The translations under genes were made by a program, and so were the position numbers. DNA of 64,000 bases from an uncultured Aquimarina sp. (GTDB taxonomy: Bacteria > Bacteroidota > Bacteroidia > Flavobacteriales > Flavobacteriaceae), in assembly GCA_947498705.1 (NCBI GenBank), contig CANMLW010000018.1, positions 1 to 64,000 of the forward strand, written 5' to 3'. This document shows, one piece after another, positions 8,583 to 18,423 of the stretch. Under the pieces are notes generated by a model. The model had not been told where the DNA came from. It searched no databases and was given only the letters and a program-made list of their open reading frames with translations. The first letter of the stretch is position 1, and the number at the start of each line of letters is the position of its first letter.

Positions 8583-10121
8583 GTGAACAACGAATTGATC
8601 ATTAGGTCAGGTTCCTCTACGGATTTTGCCTTACTAAAGGGTGGAAAACTAATTGAATTACATAAAGAAGAAGATGATAGTAACTTTGCGGTTGGTGATA
8701 TTTTTATAGCCAAAATCCGCAAATCTGTCCCAGGTCTCAATGCTGCATTTGTTAATGTTGGCTATGAAAAAGATGGATTTTTACATTACCATGACCTTGG
8801 TCCTCAAGTTTCTTCTTTGCTTAAATTCATAAAACGTGTAAGCACAGGTAAATTAAAAAACTATTCTCTTAAGGATTTTCCTCAAGAGAACGATATTGAT
8901 AAGCACGGAGTAATAACGAATGTGCTAAAATCAAATCAATCGCTATTAGTACAAATAGTAAAAGAGCCTATATCTACCAAAGGACCTAGAATTAGTTCAG
9001 AGCTTTCAATAGCTGGTCGATATATTGTTTTGGTGCCTTTTTCGAATAGAATTTCTATTTCACAAAAAATAGAGTCTTCAGAAGAAAAAGAGCGGTTAAA
9101 AAGGCTTGTAAAAAGTATAAAGCCAAAAGGCTTTGGAATTATTGTACGTACTGTAGCAGAAGGCAAAAAAGTAGCAGAACTAGACAAAGATTTGCAAAAC
9201 CTAATCGCAAGATGGGAAGGCATGTGTAAAAAATTATATAAAGCACATCATCCATCAAAAGTATTAGGTGAAATGAATAGAGCTTCTTCTATCTTAAGGG
9301 ACGTCTTTAATGATTCCTTTACTTCTATTGTAGTAGATGATGAAGATCTCTGTAACAGAATCAAAGAGTATCTGCAAGAAATTGCTCCAAAAAAAGAGTC
9401 GATCGTAAAACTGCATAACCCAAAGGTTCCTATTTTTGAAAAATATGGTATCGAACGCCAAATAAAAACAAGTTTTGGCAAAACGGTATCCATGAGTAAA
9501 GGAGCTTATTTGGTGATTGAGCATACAGAAGCGATGCACGTGATCGACGTAAATAGTGGGAATAGGTCTAATAAGGCTAAAAACCAAGAAGATACCGCAT
9601 TAGAAGTTAATTTAATTAGTGCGGCAGAAGTAGCACGCCAACTACGTCTTAGAGATATGGGAGGTATTATCGTAGTCGATTTTATCGATATGAATAATGC
9701 TGATAACCGCAGAACACTCTTCAATCATTTAAGAGAAGAGATGAAAGATGATAGGGCAAAACACAAAATATTACCGCCAAGTAAATTTGGCTTAATACAA
9801 ATCACGCGACAGCGTGTGCGACCAGAAATGAATATCAAAACCCGAGAGGAAGATCCTAGCGGAATAAATGGTGAAGTTGAGGCACCAATAGTTTTGGTAG
9901 AGAAAATTAAGGTTGAGTTAGAAAAATTAATAAAAAAAGACCACAAGAAGATAGTGTTAAGTGCACATCCTTTTATAGCGGCTTTTTTAACAAAAGGATT
10001 TCCATCCACCCGATCTAAATGGTTTTTAAATCATAAGAGATGGGTAAAAATTGTGCCTAGAGACGCTTACACGTATTTAGAATATCATTTTCACGACAAA
10101 AATGGTGAATTGATAAAATAA
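8583..10121 (+). CDS. rng: Ribonuclease G/E family endoribonuclease
   Basis: A 512-residue RNase E/G catalytic core: S1-like RNA-binding region at about residues 36-125, 5' sensor region, and the DNase I-like catalytic domain with metal-binding Asp322 (MHVIDVNSGN) and Asp366 (IIVVDFIDM). It processes rRNA and mRNA. The start is GTG at 8583; there is no earlier start in frame with family-like sequence. The Zn-link cysteine pair found after the catalytic domain in E. coli RNase E/G is absent: the stretch following the RQRVRPEM motif (about 411-450) contains no cysteine. It ends with a strong terminator and converges on accC. Confidence 0.95.
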   Translation: MNNELIIRSGSSTDFALLKGGKLIELHKEEDDSNFAVGDIFIAKIRKSVPGLNAAFVNVGYEKDGFLHYHDLGPQVSSLLKFIKRVSTGKLKNYSLKDFPQENDIDKHGVITNVLKSNQSLLVQIVKEPISTKGPRISSELSIAGRYIVLVPFSNRISISQKIESSEEKERLKRLVKSIKPKGFGIIVRTVAEGKKVAELDKDLQNLIARWEGMCKKLYKAHHPSKVLGEMNRASSILRDVFNDSFTSIVVDDEDLCNRIKEYLQEIAPKKESIVKLHNPKVPIFEKYGIERQIKTSFGKTVSMSKGAYLVIEHTEAMHVIDVNSGNRSNKAKNQEDTALEVNLISAAEVARQLRLRDMGGIIVVDFIDMNNADNRRTLFNHLREEMKDDRAKHKILPPSKFGLIQITRQRVRPEMNIKTREEDPSGINGEVEAPIVLVEKIKVELEKLIKKDHKKIVLSAHPFIAAFLTKGFPSTRSKWFLNHKRWVKIVPRDAYTYLEYHFHDKNGELIK

Positions 10122-10124
10122 ATT

Positions 10125-10159
10125 AAAACCCCGATTTTTTATAAAATCGGGGTTTTTTT
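10125..10159 (+). terminator. Intrinsic terminator of rng
   Basis: A 14-bp perfect stem (10125-10138 with 10143-10156) around a four-base loop, with a G/C-rich core CCCCGA and a T run. Located four bases after the rng stop. Confidence 0.93.
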
Positions 10160-10183
10160 ATGCAATAAAGTTGCTTAAAAGCT

Positions 10184-10220
10184 AAAAAAGCCTCTAATGA
10201 TAATCATTAGAGGCTTTTTT
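10184..10220 (-). terminator. Intrinsic terminator of the acc operon
   Basis: A 17-bp perfect stem (10184-10200 with 10204-10220) with A and T runs on both sides. It is placed 22 bases after the accC stop on the minus strand and can act in both directions. Confidence 0.92.
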
Positions 10221-10241
10221 GGTGTTATATTGATGCTGCTA

Positions 10242-11582
10242 CTAGTTAGCCATTTCAAAATCTTCCATAAATTTTGTAGTGTAATTTCCAGATACATAAT
10301 CCGGATCATCCATTAGTTGTCTATGAAAAGGAACAGTAGTTTTTATTCCTTCGACTACAAACTCGTCTAAAGCTCTCTTCATTTTGTTAATAGCTTCTTC
10401 TCTGGTTTGTGCAGTGGTTATAAGCTTAGCGATCATAGAGTCATAATTTGGAGGAATAATATAACCGCTGTATACGTGTGTATCTACTCTAATACCATGA
10501 CCTCCTGGAATATGAAGATTGGTAATTTTTCCTGGAGAAGGTCTAAAATCTTTATGAGGGTCTTCTGCGTTAATCCTGCATTCTATGGAGTGTAATTGAG
10601 GGAAATAATTTTTACCCGAAATAGGGACTCCTGCAGCAACTAATATTTGCTCTCTAATTAGATCATAATCAACTACTTGTTCTGTGATAGGGTGTTCTAC
10701 CTGGATACGAGTGTTCATTTCCATAAAGTAGAAATTGCGGTGCTTGTCTACCAAAAATTCTACAGTTCCAGCGCCTTCATATTTGATGTATTCTGCAGCT
10801 TTTATTGCAGCTTCTCCCATCTTTTTACGAAGCTCATCGGTCATAAATGGAGATGGTGTTTCTTCTGTAAGTTTCTGATGTCTACGTTGTACAGAGCAAT
10901 CTCTTTCTGATAAATGACATGCTCTGCCGTTGCTATCACCTACAACTTGTATTTCGATATGTCTTGGCTCTTCAATAAGTTTTTCCATGTACATATCGTC
11001 ATTGCCAAAGGCGGCTTTACTTTCTTGTCTGGCAGATTCCCATGCGGCCTGCAGGTCTTCTTCTTTCCAAACGGCACGCATTCCTTTTCCACCACCACCA
11101 GCACTAGCTTTAAGCATTACAGGGTATCCAGTTTCTTTTGCTACTTTTATGCAGGTTTCAAAATCTGGAATTATGCCTTCGCTTCCTGGTACGCAAGGTA
11201 CTCCGGCTTCAATCATGGTAGATTTTGCTGTTGCTTTATCTCCCATTTTTTCGATCATTTCTGCGCTGGCACCAATAAATTTTATTTCGTGCTCTTCACA
11301 GATTTTAGAAAATTTTGCGTTTTCAGAAAGGAAACCGTATCCAGGGTGTATAGCATCTGCATTTGTAATTTCTGCAGCAGCTATGATATTAGACATTTTT
11401 AGATAAGACTGATTACTAGGGGGAGGTCCTATGCATACTGCTTCGTCGGCAAAACGAACATGTAGGCTTTCTGCATCAGCAGTAGAATATACTGCTACTG
11501 TCTTTATGCCCATTTCTTTACAGGTTCTTATTACCCGTAAAGCAATCTCACCTCTATTTGCAATTAGGATTTTTTTAAACAT
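10242..11582 (-). CDS. accC: Acetyl-CoA carboxylase, biotin carboxylase subunit
   Basis: A 446-residue biotin carboxylase that carboxylates biotin on AccB using bicarbonate and ATP. The ATP-grasp fold is clear: N-terminal [14 protein letters not shown], glycine-rich ATP loop [21 protein letters not shown], and the active-site cluster [16 protein letters not shown]. Length is normal. It is the last gene of the accB-accC pair (94-base gap) and ends at a strong bidirectional terminator. The carboxyltransferase genes are not in the window. Confidence 0.96.
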   Translation of the reverse strand: MFKKILIANRGEIALRVIRTCKEMGIKTVAVYSTADAESLHVRFADEAVCIGPPPSNQSYLKMSNIIAAAEITNADAIHPGYGFLSENAKFSKICEEHEIKFIGASAEMIEKMGDKATAKSTMIEAGVPCVPGSEGIIPDFETCIKVAKETGYPVMLKASAGGGGKGMRAVWKEEDLQAAWESARQESKAAFGNDDMYMEKLIEEPRHIEIQVVGDSNGRACHLSERDCSVQRRHQKLTEETPSPFMTDELRKKMGEAAIKAAEYIKYEGAGTVEFLVDKHRNFYFMEMNTRIQVEHPITEQVVDYDLIREQILVAAGVPISGKNYFPQLHSIECRINAEDPHKDFRPSPGKITNLHIPGGHGIRVDTHVYSGYIIPPNYDSMIAKLITTAQTREEAINKMKRALDEFVVEGIKTTVPFHRQLMDDPDYVSGNYTTKFMEDFEMAN

Positions 11583-11676
11583 AACTTTTTAAAATTTAAA
11601 AATCTCAAATTCCAAGTTTCAAATTTCTGGGCGAACCAGATTTTTGAGATTTGTTTATTGGAATTTTAAAATCGGG

Positions 11677-12171
11677 TTATGATGGGTCTACTAAGAATAG
11701 TGGTTGATCAAATTCTACAGGAGAAGCGTCATCAACTAATACTTTTACTACTTTGCCAGAAACTTCACTTTCGATTTCATTAAAGAGTTTCATGGCTTCA
11801 ATAATACAAAGTACGTCACCTTCTTTTATAGTGTCTCCAACCTCAACAAATGTAGGTTTGTCTGGTGATGGTTTTCTGTATAATGTTCCTATAATAGGAG
11901 ATTTGATAGTAATGTATTTAGAATCATCTTCTGCTGCAGCTTCTGTTGCTACAGGCGACGTTGCTGCAGGCGGTGTAACTGCTGCAACTGGGGCTACCGG
12001 ATGTGATGGAACAGCACTGCCAACAGGTATTTGTTGTACTATAGTAGTTTCTTTGCTTTCGTCTGATGCAGTTTTGATAGTGATTTTAACATCATCCATC
12101 TCTAATTTTACTTCACTTGCCCCTGATTTGGCAACAAATTTAATTAAATTCTGAATTTCTTTTAAATCCAT
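11677..12171 (-). CDS. accB: Acetyl-CoA carboxylase biotin carboxyl carrier protein
   Basis: A 164-residue BCCP. An N-terminal dimer-forming region (1-45), an Ala/Pro-rich linker (about 50-82) and the biotinyl domain, with the biotin-accepting Lys128 in the EAMKLF motif. It carries carboxybiotin between AccC and the carboxyltransferase. It lies 29 bases after fabH and before accC, forming a fatty-acid initiation block. Confidence 0.96.
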   Translation of the reverse strand: MDLKEIQNLIKFVAKSGASEVKLEMDDVKITIKTASDESKETTIVQQIPVGSAVPSHPVAPVAAVTPPAATSPVATEAAAEDDSKYITIKSPIIGTLYRKPSPDKPTFVEVGDTIKEGDVLCIIEAMKLFNEIESEVSGKVVKVLVDDASPVEFDQPLFLVDPS

Positions 12172-12200
12172 AATGTGTTGGTATTATGTGTTTTAGTTGT

Positions 12201-13196
12201 TTAGGAATTATAAGCCCATTTAAGATAAATAGAGCCCCATGTAAAGCCACCTCCAAAAGAGGCGAATATTAAAGTGTCTCCTTTTTTGAATTGTTTTTCG
12301 TAATCACTAAGCAATAATGGTAAAGTGGCAGAAGTCGTATTACCATATCGCTCAATATTCATAAGAACTTTACTTTGATCTAAGTTCATTCTGTTAGAAG
12401 TTGCGTCAATGATACGTTTGTTAGCTTGATGGGCGATCAGCCAATCTACGTCGTCACCTGTTAGGTTATTACGTTCCATGATCTTTGTGCTGGCATCTGC
12501 CATATTAGAAACTGCGTATTTAAATACAGTCTTTCCGTCTTGTCTAACAAAATGTAGTTTTTTGGCTAGGGTTTCTTCAGAAGTAGGGAGTATAGAACCT
12601 CCTGCTTCAATTCTTAAGAATTCTCTTCCGATACCATCAGATCGAAGATATTCATCTTGTAACCCAAGTCCTTCGTTGTTCGGTTCAAAAAGAGCAGCTC
12701 CGCCACCATCACCAAAAATGATGCATGTGGTGCGATCTTTATAATCAATTATAGAAGACATTTTATCTGCACCGATTAGCAATACTTTTTTGTATCTTCC
12801 AGATTCGATGTAGCTTGCTGCGGTAGACATTCCGTATAAAAATCCAGAGCAGGCAGCCTGTAAGTCATACGAAAAAGCATTTACTGCACCTATTTGAGAG
12901 GCAGTGTATGCAGCTGTAGAAGCTACCGGAAGATCTGGTGTTGCCGTGGCAAAAATTACCATATCAATCTCTTTGGGATCAACATTTTTTTTGGCAATCA
13001 AGTCTTCTGCAGCTTTGATACCTAAGAAAGAACTTCCTTTGTCTTTGTCTTTTAAAATTCGACGTTCTTTAATACCTGTACGAGAGGTTATCCATTCGTC
13101 GTTAGTGTCAACCATTGTTGCTAGTATATCATTAGTTAACACATAGTCTGGCACATATGCGCCTACAGCTGTGATAGCGGCTGTGATTTTACTCAT
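12201..13196 (-). CDS. fabH: 3-oxoacyl-ACP synthase III (FabH)
   Basis: A 331-residue initiating condensing enzyme of type II fatty acid synthesis. The catalytic triad is visible: Cys116 (AACSGF), His256 (IAHQANKRI) and Asn286 (ERYGNTTSA). The C-terminal GGGFTWGS motif is also typical. It joins acetyl-CoA or branched primers to malonyl-ACP. It sits after rpmF and DUF177, as in the classic yceD-rpmF-(plsX)-fabH order; plsX is not present here. A hairpin terminator between rpmF and fabH suggests partial separation of expression. Confidence 0.96.
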   Translation of the reverse strand: MSKITAAITAVGAYVPDYVLTNDILATMVDTNDEWITSRTGIKERRILKDKDKGSSFLGIKAAEDLIAKKNVDPKEIDMVIFATATPDLPVASTAAYTASQIGAVNAFSYDLQAACSGFLYGMSTAASYIESGRYKKVLLIGADKMSSIIDYKDRTTCIIFGDGGGAALFEPNNEGLGLQDEYLRSDGIGREFLRIEAGGSILPTSEETLAKKLHFVRQDGKTVFKYAVSNMADASTKIMERNNLTGDDVDWLIAHQANKRIIDATSNRMNLDQSKVLMNIERYGNTTSATLPLLLSDYEKQFKKGDTLIFASFGGGFTWGSIYLKWAYNS

Positions 13197-13315
13197 ATCT
13201 TAGTTTTAGTTTCACGAACTAGAGCGCAAAAATGCACAAAAAGTCGTTGAAATTACTAAATTATATACAAATATGGCGCAAAATAACGGGATTTTGACAC
13301 ATATTCAACTAAAAA

Positions 13316-13346
13316 CAAAAAAACCCTCACAATTGTGAGAGCTCTC
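13316..13346 (-). terminator. Intrinsic terminator after rpmF
   Basis: CTCACAATTGTGAG (13326-13339) is a perfect palindrome followed, on the minus strand, by a T-rich run (A-rich at 13313-13323 on plus). It lies 22 bases after the rpmF stop and before fabH, so it may terminate or attenuate the DUF177-rpmF transcript. Confidence 0.75.
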
Positions 13347-13367
13347 TTTAAAATTTTAACAATATTA

Positions 13368-13565
13368 TTAAGCTACTTCTTCTTCAGTATTGTCAATAAC
13401 GATTTGTCCACGGTAATATAACTTACCTTCATGCCAGTGAGCTCTGTGGTACAAATGTGCTTCTCCTGTAGTAGGATCAGTAGCTATTTGTGGTACAGAA
13501 GCTTTGTAATGCGTTCTTCTTTTATCTCTTCTCGTTTTCGATATTTTTCTCTTAGGATGTGCCAT
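13368..13565 (-). CDS. rpmF: 50S ribosomal protein L32
   Basis: A 65-residue L32: [19 protein letters not shown] start, basic N-terminal half. The zinc-binding cysteines present in many L32 proteins are absent, so this is the C-minus form. It follows DUF177/YceD by ten bases, a pairing conserved across bacteria. Confidence 0.97.
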   Translation of the reverse strand: MAHPKRKISKTRRDKRRTHYKASVPQIATDPTTGEAHLYHRAHWHEGKLYYRGQIVIDNTEEEVA

Positions 13566-13575
13566 TGCTTAGCTA

Positions 13576-14115
13576 TTATTTATCGTTTAATAAGTTTTTT
13601 AATTTATCCCAGCGAGGATCTGTATCCTCATTGTTATTTGTTGTTGTTTTTTCTTTTGGACTTAATTCTTCCAGTTTTTCTAGTATGTCTGATTTTAATG
13701 TACCATTTTCTACACCAGGATGAACTTTTTTGGCAGGTATAGCCAATATAATAAGCTCATAAATATACTGCTGAATATTTACTTCATACTCCCCATGAGG
13801 AAGTATTAAAAGCTCTTCGTTTTCATCGTTATATTCATTACCAAACTTAATTACCAAAAAAAATTGATTTTCGATTGGTAAATCAAAAGGCTCATTGGTG
13901 AGATCACAATTTACATTTATAGTTCCAGTTGCTTTAAATTGGAGTTCTAACATAGTTGTTTTTTTGTTGAACTCTAAATCAACTTTTACTGTAGATGCAT
14001 TAAACTCATCATACTCAAAATGTGTAAAGAACGTGTTGTCAATTCTATACTCAAACTGGTGTAATCCTTGCTTTAACCCAACAAAAGGAATAGTGTACTC
14101 TTTTAGTTGTATCAT
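13576..14115 (-). CDS. DUF177 / YceD family protein
   Basis: A 179-residue YceD-family protein directly upstream of rpmF. The family is linked to 23S rRNA accumulation and ribosome assembly in plants and bacteria. The central region (INVNCDLTNEPFDLPI) holds the family's usual position for a cysteine, and the acidic C-terminal half is typical. In some members four cysteines bind metal; only one is seen here. Confidence 0.88.
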   Translation of the reverse strand: MIQLKEYTIPFVGLKQGLHQFEYRIDNTFFTHFEYDEFNASTVKVDLEFNKKTTMLELQFKATGTINVNCDLTNEPFDLPIENQFFLVIKFGNEYNDENEELLILPHGEYEVNIQQYIYELIILAIPAKKVHPGVENGTLKSDILEKLEELSPKEKTTTNNNEDTDPRWDKLKNLLNDK

Positions 14116-14321
14116 TTCATCATCAGTTTCAGATGCCTATCTATTTGAGAAAGGCGGGTGCAAAGATAGTAAAAAAACATTATGAAAGTATTTTTGTAAT
14201 CAAAAATATATCAGATTGTTAGTGATTTAACTTCTTGCTCTTTTGATAGTCTTGTAATTTATGTTTGCAATGCTTCTTTTATCAAAGAAATTTATTGCTC
14301 ATTATTTGTCTATATACGCTT

Positions 14322-15392
14322 TTAAGCGGTTTGATTTTGTTTGTTTTGTGGTTTTCTAGGTTGTTTTTTTAAAGAGTTCTTCGTTAGCTCGGCATATTCT
14401 TTTCTATTTTTAAAAATAGTTAATGCAGAAAAAACAGCTTCTTTAAAAGAACTATTATCGGCCTGATTTTTACCTGCAATTTCGAAAGCTGTCCCATGAT
14501 CAGGGGATGTTCGTACTTTGTTTAATCCGGCAGTATAGTTTACTCCTTTACCAAAAGATAATGTTTTAAAAGGGATAAGCCCTTGATCGTGATACGATGC
14601 AACCACAGCATCAAAAGCCTTATAATTATCAGAACCAAAAAAGCTATCTGCGGCATAAGGGCCATATACTAATTTACCGGATTCATTAATTTTGTGAATC
14701 GTAGGTTTTAATATATTTTCATCTTCTTTGCCAATTACTCCATTATCACCACTGTGCGGATTGATACCTAATACCGCAATTTTGGGTTTTGATATACCAA
14801 AATCCTGCTTAAGTGATTGATGAATAGTATTCACTTTTTGTTCGATTAATTCTGGAGTTATAGTTTCTGCAATATCCTTTATAGCTACATGATCAGTAAG
14901 CAATCCTACTTTTAAATCATCGGTAATCATAAACATAAGGCTATTTCCTTCTAATTCCTGATCTAGATAATCGGTATGACCGGGAAAATTAAAAGCTTCT
15001 GATTGGATGCTTCTTTTGTTAATAGGTGCTGTTACCAATACATCAATCTCATCATCTTTTAATGCATTAGTAGCTGCCTTAAGAGATTGAATTGCGTAAC
15101 TTCCTATTTTTTCATCTTCTTTTCCAAAACTAATGCCTACATTTTCTTTCCAGACATTAAGCACGTTTATTTTACCATCTAATATTTGAGATGTTTTATC
15201 AATTCCGTGTAGTGAAGCTTGATTTTTATATTGTTTTTTTAAGTAAGAAAGAATTTTTACTGAAGCAAAAATTACCGGGGTGCAAAAATCCAACATTCGA
15301 GCATCTTCAAAAGTTTTAAGCACTACTTCGCTACCGATACCATTTAGGTCTCCTATAGAAATTCCTAATCTTATTTTTTCTTCTTTCTTCAT
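14322..15392 (-). CDS. pdxA: 4-hydroxythreonine-4-phosphate dehydrogenase
   Basis: A 356-residue PdxA for DXP-dependent pyridoxal phosphate synthesis. The start is placed at 15392 (MKKEEKIRLGISIGDLNG), where family alignments begin; an upstream ATG at 15551 would add 53 unrelated residues that overlap ribE on the other strand. Metal-binding histidines lie in NFPGHTDYL, LLTDHVAI and YHDQGLIPFK motifs, and the end has the typical DHGTAFEIAG. A basic Gln/Lys tail of about 20 residues follows. Divergent from ribE with an 88-base spacer. Confidence 0.95.
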   Translation of the reverse strand: MKKEEKIRLGISIGDLNGIGSEVVLKTFEDARMLDFCTPVIFASVKILSYLKKQYKNQASLHGIDKTSQILDGKINVLNVWKENVGISFGKEDEKIGSYAIQSLKAATNALKDDEIDVLVTAPINKRSIQSEAFNFPGHTDYLDQELEGNSLMFMITDDLKVGLLTDHVAIKDIAETITPELIEQKVNTIHQSLKQDFGISKPKIAVLGINPHSGDNGVIGKEDENILKPTIHKINESGKLVYGPYAADSFFGSDNYKAFDAVVASYHDQGLIPFKTLSFGKGVNYTAGLNKVRTSPDHGTAFEIAGKNQADNSSFKEAVFSALTIFKNRKEYAELTKNSLKKQPRKPQNKQNQTA

Positions 15393-15480
15393 TATGTAAA
15401 GTACTTTATCAGTATTTTTGAGGTCTGAAACTAAGTCCTCGTTGTTTGAGGTCACAAATTTAATTAAATAATTCGCATTT

Positions 15481-16080
15481 ATGTTTACAGGAATCATCGA
15501 AGAGTTAGGAGAGGTTGTTTCTTTGCAAGTTAATAAAGAAAATCTGGACATTGTTATGAGAGCTAATTTTACTCATGAGTTAAAAATCGATCAGAGTGTA
15601 TCTCATAATGGGGTTTGTCTTACTGTAGTGTCTATAGAAGAAAACCAATATACAGTTACTGCAATAAAAGAGACTTTGGACAAAACAAACCTTAATCAAC
15701 TTGCTATTGGTGGTATAGTAAATTTAGAACGAGGAATGAAACTTGGAGATCGTTTAGATGGGCATATTGTACAGGGACATGTAGATCAAACGGCTGTTTG
15801 TACCTCGGTAAAGGAAGCAGATGGTAGCTGGTACTATACATTCGAATATGATCCTGGCTTAAGTAATATTACTATAGAGAAAGGGTCTATAACTGTTAAT
15901 GGAGTGAGTTTGACAGTAGTAGGTTCTAAGAAAAATGAATTTAGTGTAGCTATTATTCCATATACATATGAGCATACAAATTTTAACACATTTGCTATAG
16001 GAGTAATTGTAAACCTGGAGTTTGATGTAATTGGTAAGTACGTGCAGCGAATTACAGCACTAAAAGAAGAAGTAGAATAG
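15481..16080 (+). CDS. ribE: Riboflavin synthase alpha subunit
   Basis: A 199-residue protein with the duplicated lumazine-binding barrels of riboflavin synthase: first repeat MFTGIIEELGEV at 1-90, second from about 95 (DGHIVQGHVDQT) to 190. It dismutates two 6,7-dimethyl-8-ribityllumazine molecules to riboflavin. No FMN riboswitch was recognised in the 88 bases upstream. Confidence 0.96.
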   Translation: MFTGIIEELGEVVSLQVNKENLDIVMRANFTHELKIDQSVSHNGVCLTVVSIEENQYTVTAIKETLDKTNLNQLAIGGIVNLERGMKLGDRLDGHIVQGHVDQTAVCTSVKEADGSWYYTFEYDPGLSNITIEKGSITVNGVSLTVVGSKKNEFSVAIIPYTYEHTNFNTFAIGVIVNLEFDVIGKYVQRITALKEEVE

Positions 16081-16084
16081 GTAG

Positions 16085-16384
16085 TTATACCAATTCTACT
16101 TCACTAAATTTAAAGAGTGAAACTCTGTTTCTTTCTGTTTTTAAGATTACTCCTCCCAAATCACTCAAAGTAGAGCAGGATTCGAAATCTAATACTTTTC
16201 CAAAATACTGGCTTTTTGTATCAATTACTTTGTACTGCATAATTTTACGATTTGATTTGTTTCCCGATTTATTAATATGATTGTTCTTTCCCCAAAGAAC
16301 ATACCACATATTATCAAATGTATAGGGTAAATGTAATAGACAAGGTTTGTTTTTGAAAATAAACTTATCAGGTTTTATTAACAA
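16085..16384 (-). CDS. Small hypothetical protein, convergent with ribE
   Basis: A 99-residue frame on the minus strand with its stop only four bases from the ribE stop. It is soluble-looking, basic in the first half, and has no signal peptide, membrane segment or motif I recognise. Tight packing against ribE and reasonable amino-acid composition favour a real gene, but it could be a chance frame. Confidence 0.5.
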   Translation of the reverse strand: MLIKPDKFIFKNKPCLLHLPYTFDNMWYVLWGKNNHINKSGNKSNRKIMQYKVIDTKSQYFGKVLDFESCSTLSDLGGVILKTERNRVSLFKFSEVELV

Positions 16385-16582
16385 TAATTTTACTTTATAG
16401 TGCTTAAGTTGTTGGTAATTAGTTAATTATTGCGTGTTTGGTTAGGGTTGGTTTACTGTGATTATAAGCTTGAAATATCAATCTGATAGGATGAACAGAT
16501 ACTTTATAAGTATAAAATCGGATTAGGAACCATTATATTTGTTATTGAAAAAGGTTTAAACCAGTTCATTAAATAATTTAGA

Positions 16583-17698
16583 ATGAATTTTAGTTATTGG
16601 GAATATAAAACATGGTTATTCAATGTCGATTTTGTTATTATTGGTAGCGGAATTGTAGGACTTAATTGTGCGCTGCAATTAAGAAATAATTTTCCAAAAG
16701 CTAAAATTCTTATTCTGGAACGAGGAATATTGCCAAATGGAGCAAGTACAAAGAATGCGGGTTTTGCTTGTTTTGGTAGTGTTTCAGAAATTCTGGAAGA
16801 TTTAACCACTCATAATGAAGATGAAGTATTACAGTTGATAAAAAAAAGATATGAAGGTCTTCAGATATTAAGAAAGCGTTTGGGAGATCAGGCTATTTCC
16901 TATTTACAATATGGGGGGTATGAACTTTTTTCTAAGAAGGATACTTCATTATTAGAAAAATGCCTCTTAAAAAGAGAAAAAATAAATACACTACTCAAGC
17001 CTGTTTTCAAAGAACAGGTATATCATGTCAGGGATAACCCTTTTGATTTTAAAAATATAACATCTCAATGTATTTATAACGCATTCGAAGGGCAAATAGA
17101 TACGGGTAAAATGATGGAAGCTTTGATCGATAAAGTGCAGGCGTCTGGAATTAAGATTTTATATAATTGTAAGGTAGAAAACCTTAGTGATCATCATTCT
17201 TCTGTCGAAATAAAAACCAATCATTGTACGTTTTCTGCAAACAAAGTTTTGATTGCAACCAATGGTTTTGCATCGCAATTAGGAATTACTCAGGTAACAC
17301 CAGCACGTGCCCAGGTGTTGATTACTCGCCCTATCGATAATTTGCATATCAAAGGAACCTTTCATTTGGATAAAGGGTACTATTATTTTAGAAATATAGA
17401 CAATAGAATCCTGCTAGGTGGAGGTAGAAATCTGGATTTTAAGGCAGAAGAAACAACAGTATTAGGTCAAACCGAGTTAATCCAGCAAAAACTAGAAGAA
17501 ATGTTACGTGAGGTTATCTTACCAACTACTCATTTTGAAATTAGCCATCGATGGAGTGGAATTATGGGAGTTGGGTCGCAAAAAAAATCCATTATTAAGC
17601 CGATATCCAATAATGTATTTTGTGGGGTGAGACTTGGTGGAATGGGAGTAGCGATTGGGAGTCAAGTAGGTACAGAATTGGCTGATTTGTTAAAGTAA
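16583..17698 (+). CDS. FAD-dependent oxidoreductase (DAO family)
   Basis: A 371-residue D-amino-acid-oxidase-fold protein: dinucleotide-binding motif VIIGSGIVGLNCALQL at about residues 18-33, the STKNAGFACFG segment that contacts FAD, and a C-terminal FAD motif (VRLGGMGVAIGSQVGTELA). Enzymes of this family oxidise C-N bonds of amino acids or amines; the substrate is not predictable. Ten bases before mtgA on the same strand and probably co-transcribed. Confidence 0.85.
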   Translation: MNFSYWEYKTWLFNVDFVIIGSGIVGLNCALQLRNNFPKAKILILERGILPNGASTKNAGFACFGSVSEILEDLTTHNEDEVLQLIKKRYEGLQILRKRLGDQAISYLQYGGYELFSKKDTSLLEKCLLKREKINTLLKPVFKEQVYHVRDNPFDFKNITSQCIYNAFEGQIDTGKMMEALIDKVQASGIKILYNCKVENLSDHHSSVEIKTNHCTFSANKVLIATNGFASQLGITQVTPARAQVLITRPIDNLHIKGTFHLDKGYYYFRNIDNRILLGGGRNLDFKAEETTVLGQTELIQQKLEEMLREVILPTTHFEISHRWSGIMGVGSQKKSIIKPISNNVFCGVRLGGMGVAIGSQVGTELADLLK

Positions 17699-17708
17699 TA
17701 AGGATAAA

Positions 17709-18386
17709 ATGAAGAGGATAATTCGTTTTCTGGCTAAAAGCTGCGTTGGCTTTGTTGTGTTAAGTGTATTATGGGTATTGCTGTATAAATGGGTAGCGGT
17801 TCCTATGACTCCGCTTATGATTATTCGACAACTTAGCAATCAGCAACATACTTCGATAAAACATGAATGGATTCCGATTTCAGAAATTTCTAAAAACCTT
17901 CAATTGGCAGTGATTTGTAGCGAAGATCAGCATTTTGTAACGCATAATGGTTTTGATAGAAAAGCAATAGAAAAGGCAATTGCCGATCATAAAATAGGTA
18001 AAAAGTTACGCGGAGCCAGTACCATCTCTCAGCAAACAGCCAAAAATGTATTTTTATGGCCGCAACGTAGCTGGATTCGAAAAGGACTAGAAAGCTATTT
18101 TACTTTTTTAATCGAGCTTTTCTGGAGTAAAAAACGTATCCTGGAGGTGTACTTGAACAGCATAGAAATGGGAAACCATATTTATGGAGCACAAGCTGCA
18201 TCAAAATTCTGGTTTAATAAATCGGCAAAAAACCTTACCAGAGTAGAAGCCTCTGCTATTGCAGCTATATTGCCAAATCCCCAGAACTTTATGGCAAATC
18301 CAGCAACAAAATATATTCAAAAAAGAAAAGAATGGATTATCATGCAAATGAAGAATTATGGTACTTTAGTGTTTTTGGATAGGTGA
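17709..18386 (+). CDS. mtgA: Monofunctional peptidoglycan glycosyltransferase
   Basis: A 225-residue GT51 enzyme with one N-terminal membrane anchor (about 8-30). Signature motifs are visible: SEDQHFVTHNGFD with the catalytic Glu, RGASTISQQTAKNVFLWPQRS, and KRILEVYLNSIEMG. It polymerises lipid II into glycan strands at the periplasmic face. No transpeptidase domain follows, so it is the MtgA type. Confidence 0.95.
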   Translation: MKRIIRFLAKSCVGFVVLSVLWVLLYKWVAVPMTPLMIIRQLSNQQHTSIKHEWIPISEISKNLQLAVICSEDQHFVTHNGFDRKAIEKAIADHKIGKKLRGASTISQQTAKNVFLWPQRSWIRKGLESYFTFLIELFWSKKRILEVYLNSIEMGNHIYGAQAASKFWFNKSAKNLTRVEASAIAAILPNPQNFMANPATKYIQKRKEWIIMQMKNYGTLVFLDR

Positions 18387-18423
18387 TGAATACTAATTAC
18401 CCTACTTTAATAGATTGATATTA

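Noticed and set aside
10914-11406. Two long plus-strand frames of about 160 codons
   Set aside because: Both are antisense shadows of accC, which has complete biotin carboxylase motifs.
11753-12154. Plus-strand frame of 133 codons
   Set aside because: Antisense to accB, caused by the Ala/Pro-rich linker.
15393-15480. FMN riboswitch before ribE
   Set aside because: The 88-base spacer is too short and lacks the conserved RFN-element blocks.
15393-15551. 53-residue N-terminal extension of PdxA
   Set aside because: It overlaps ribE and its promoter on the opposite strand and has no similarity to PdxA N-termini.
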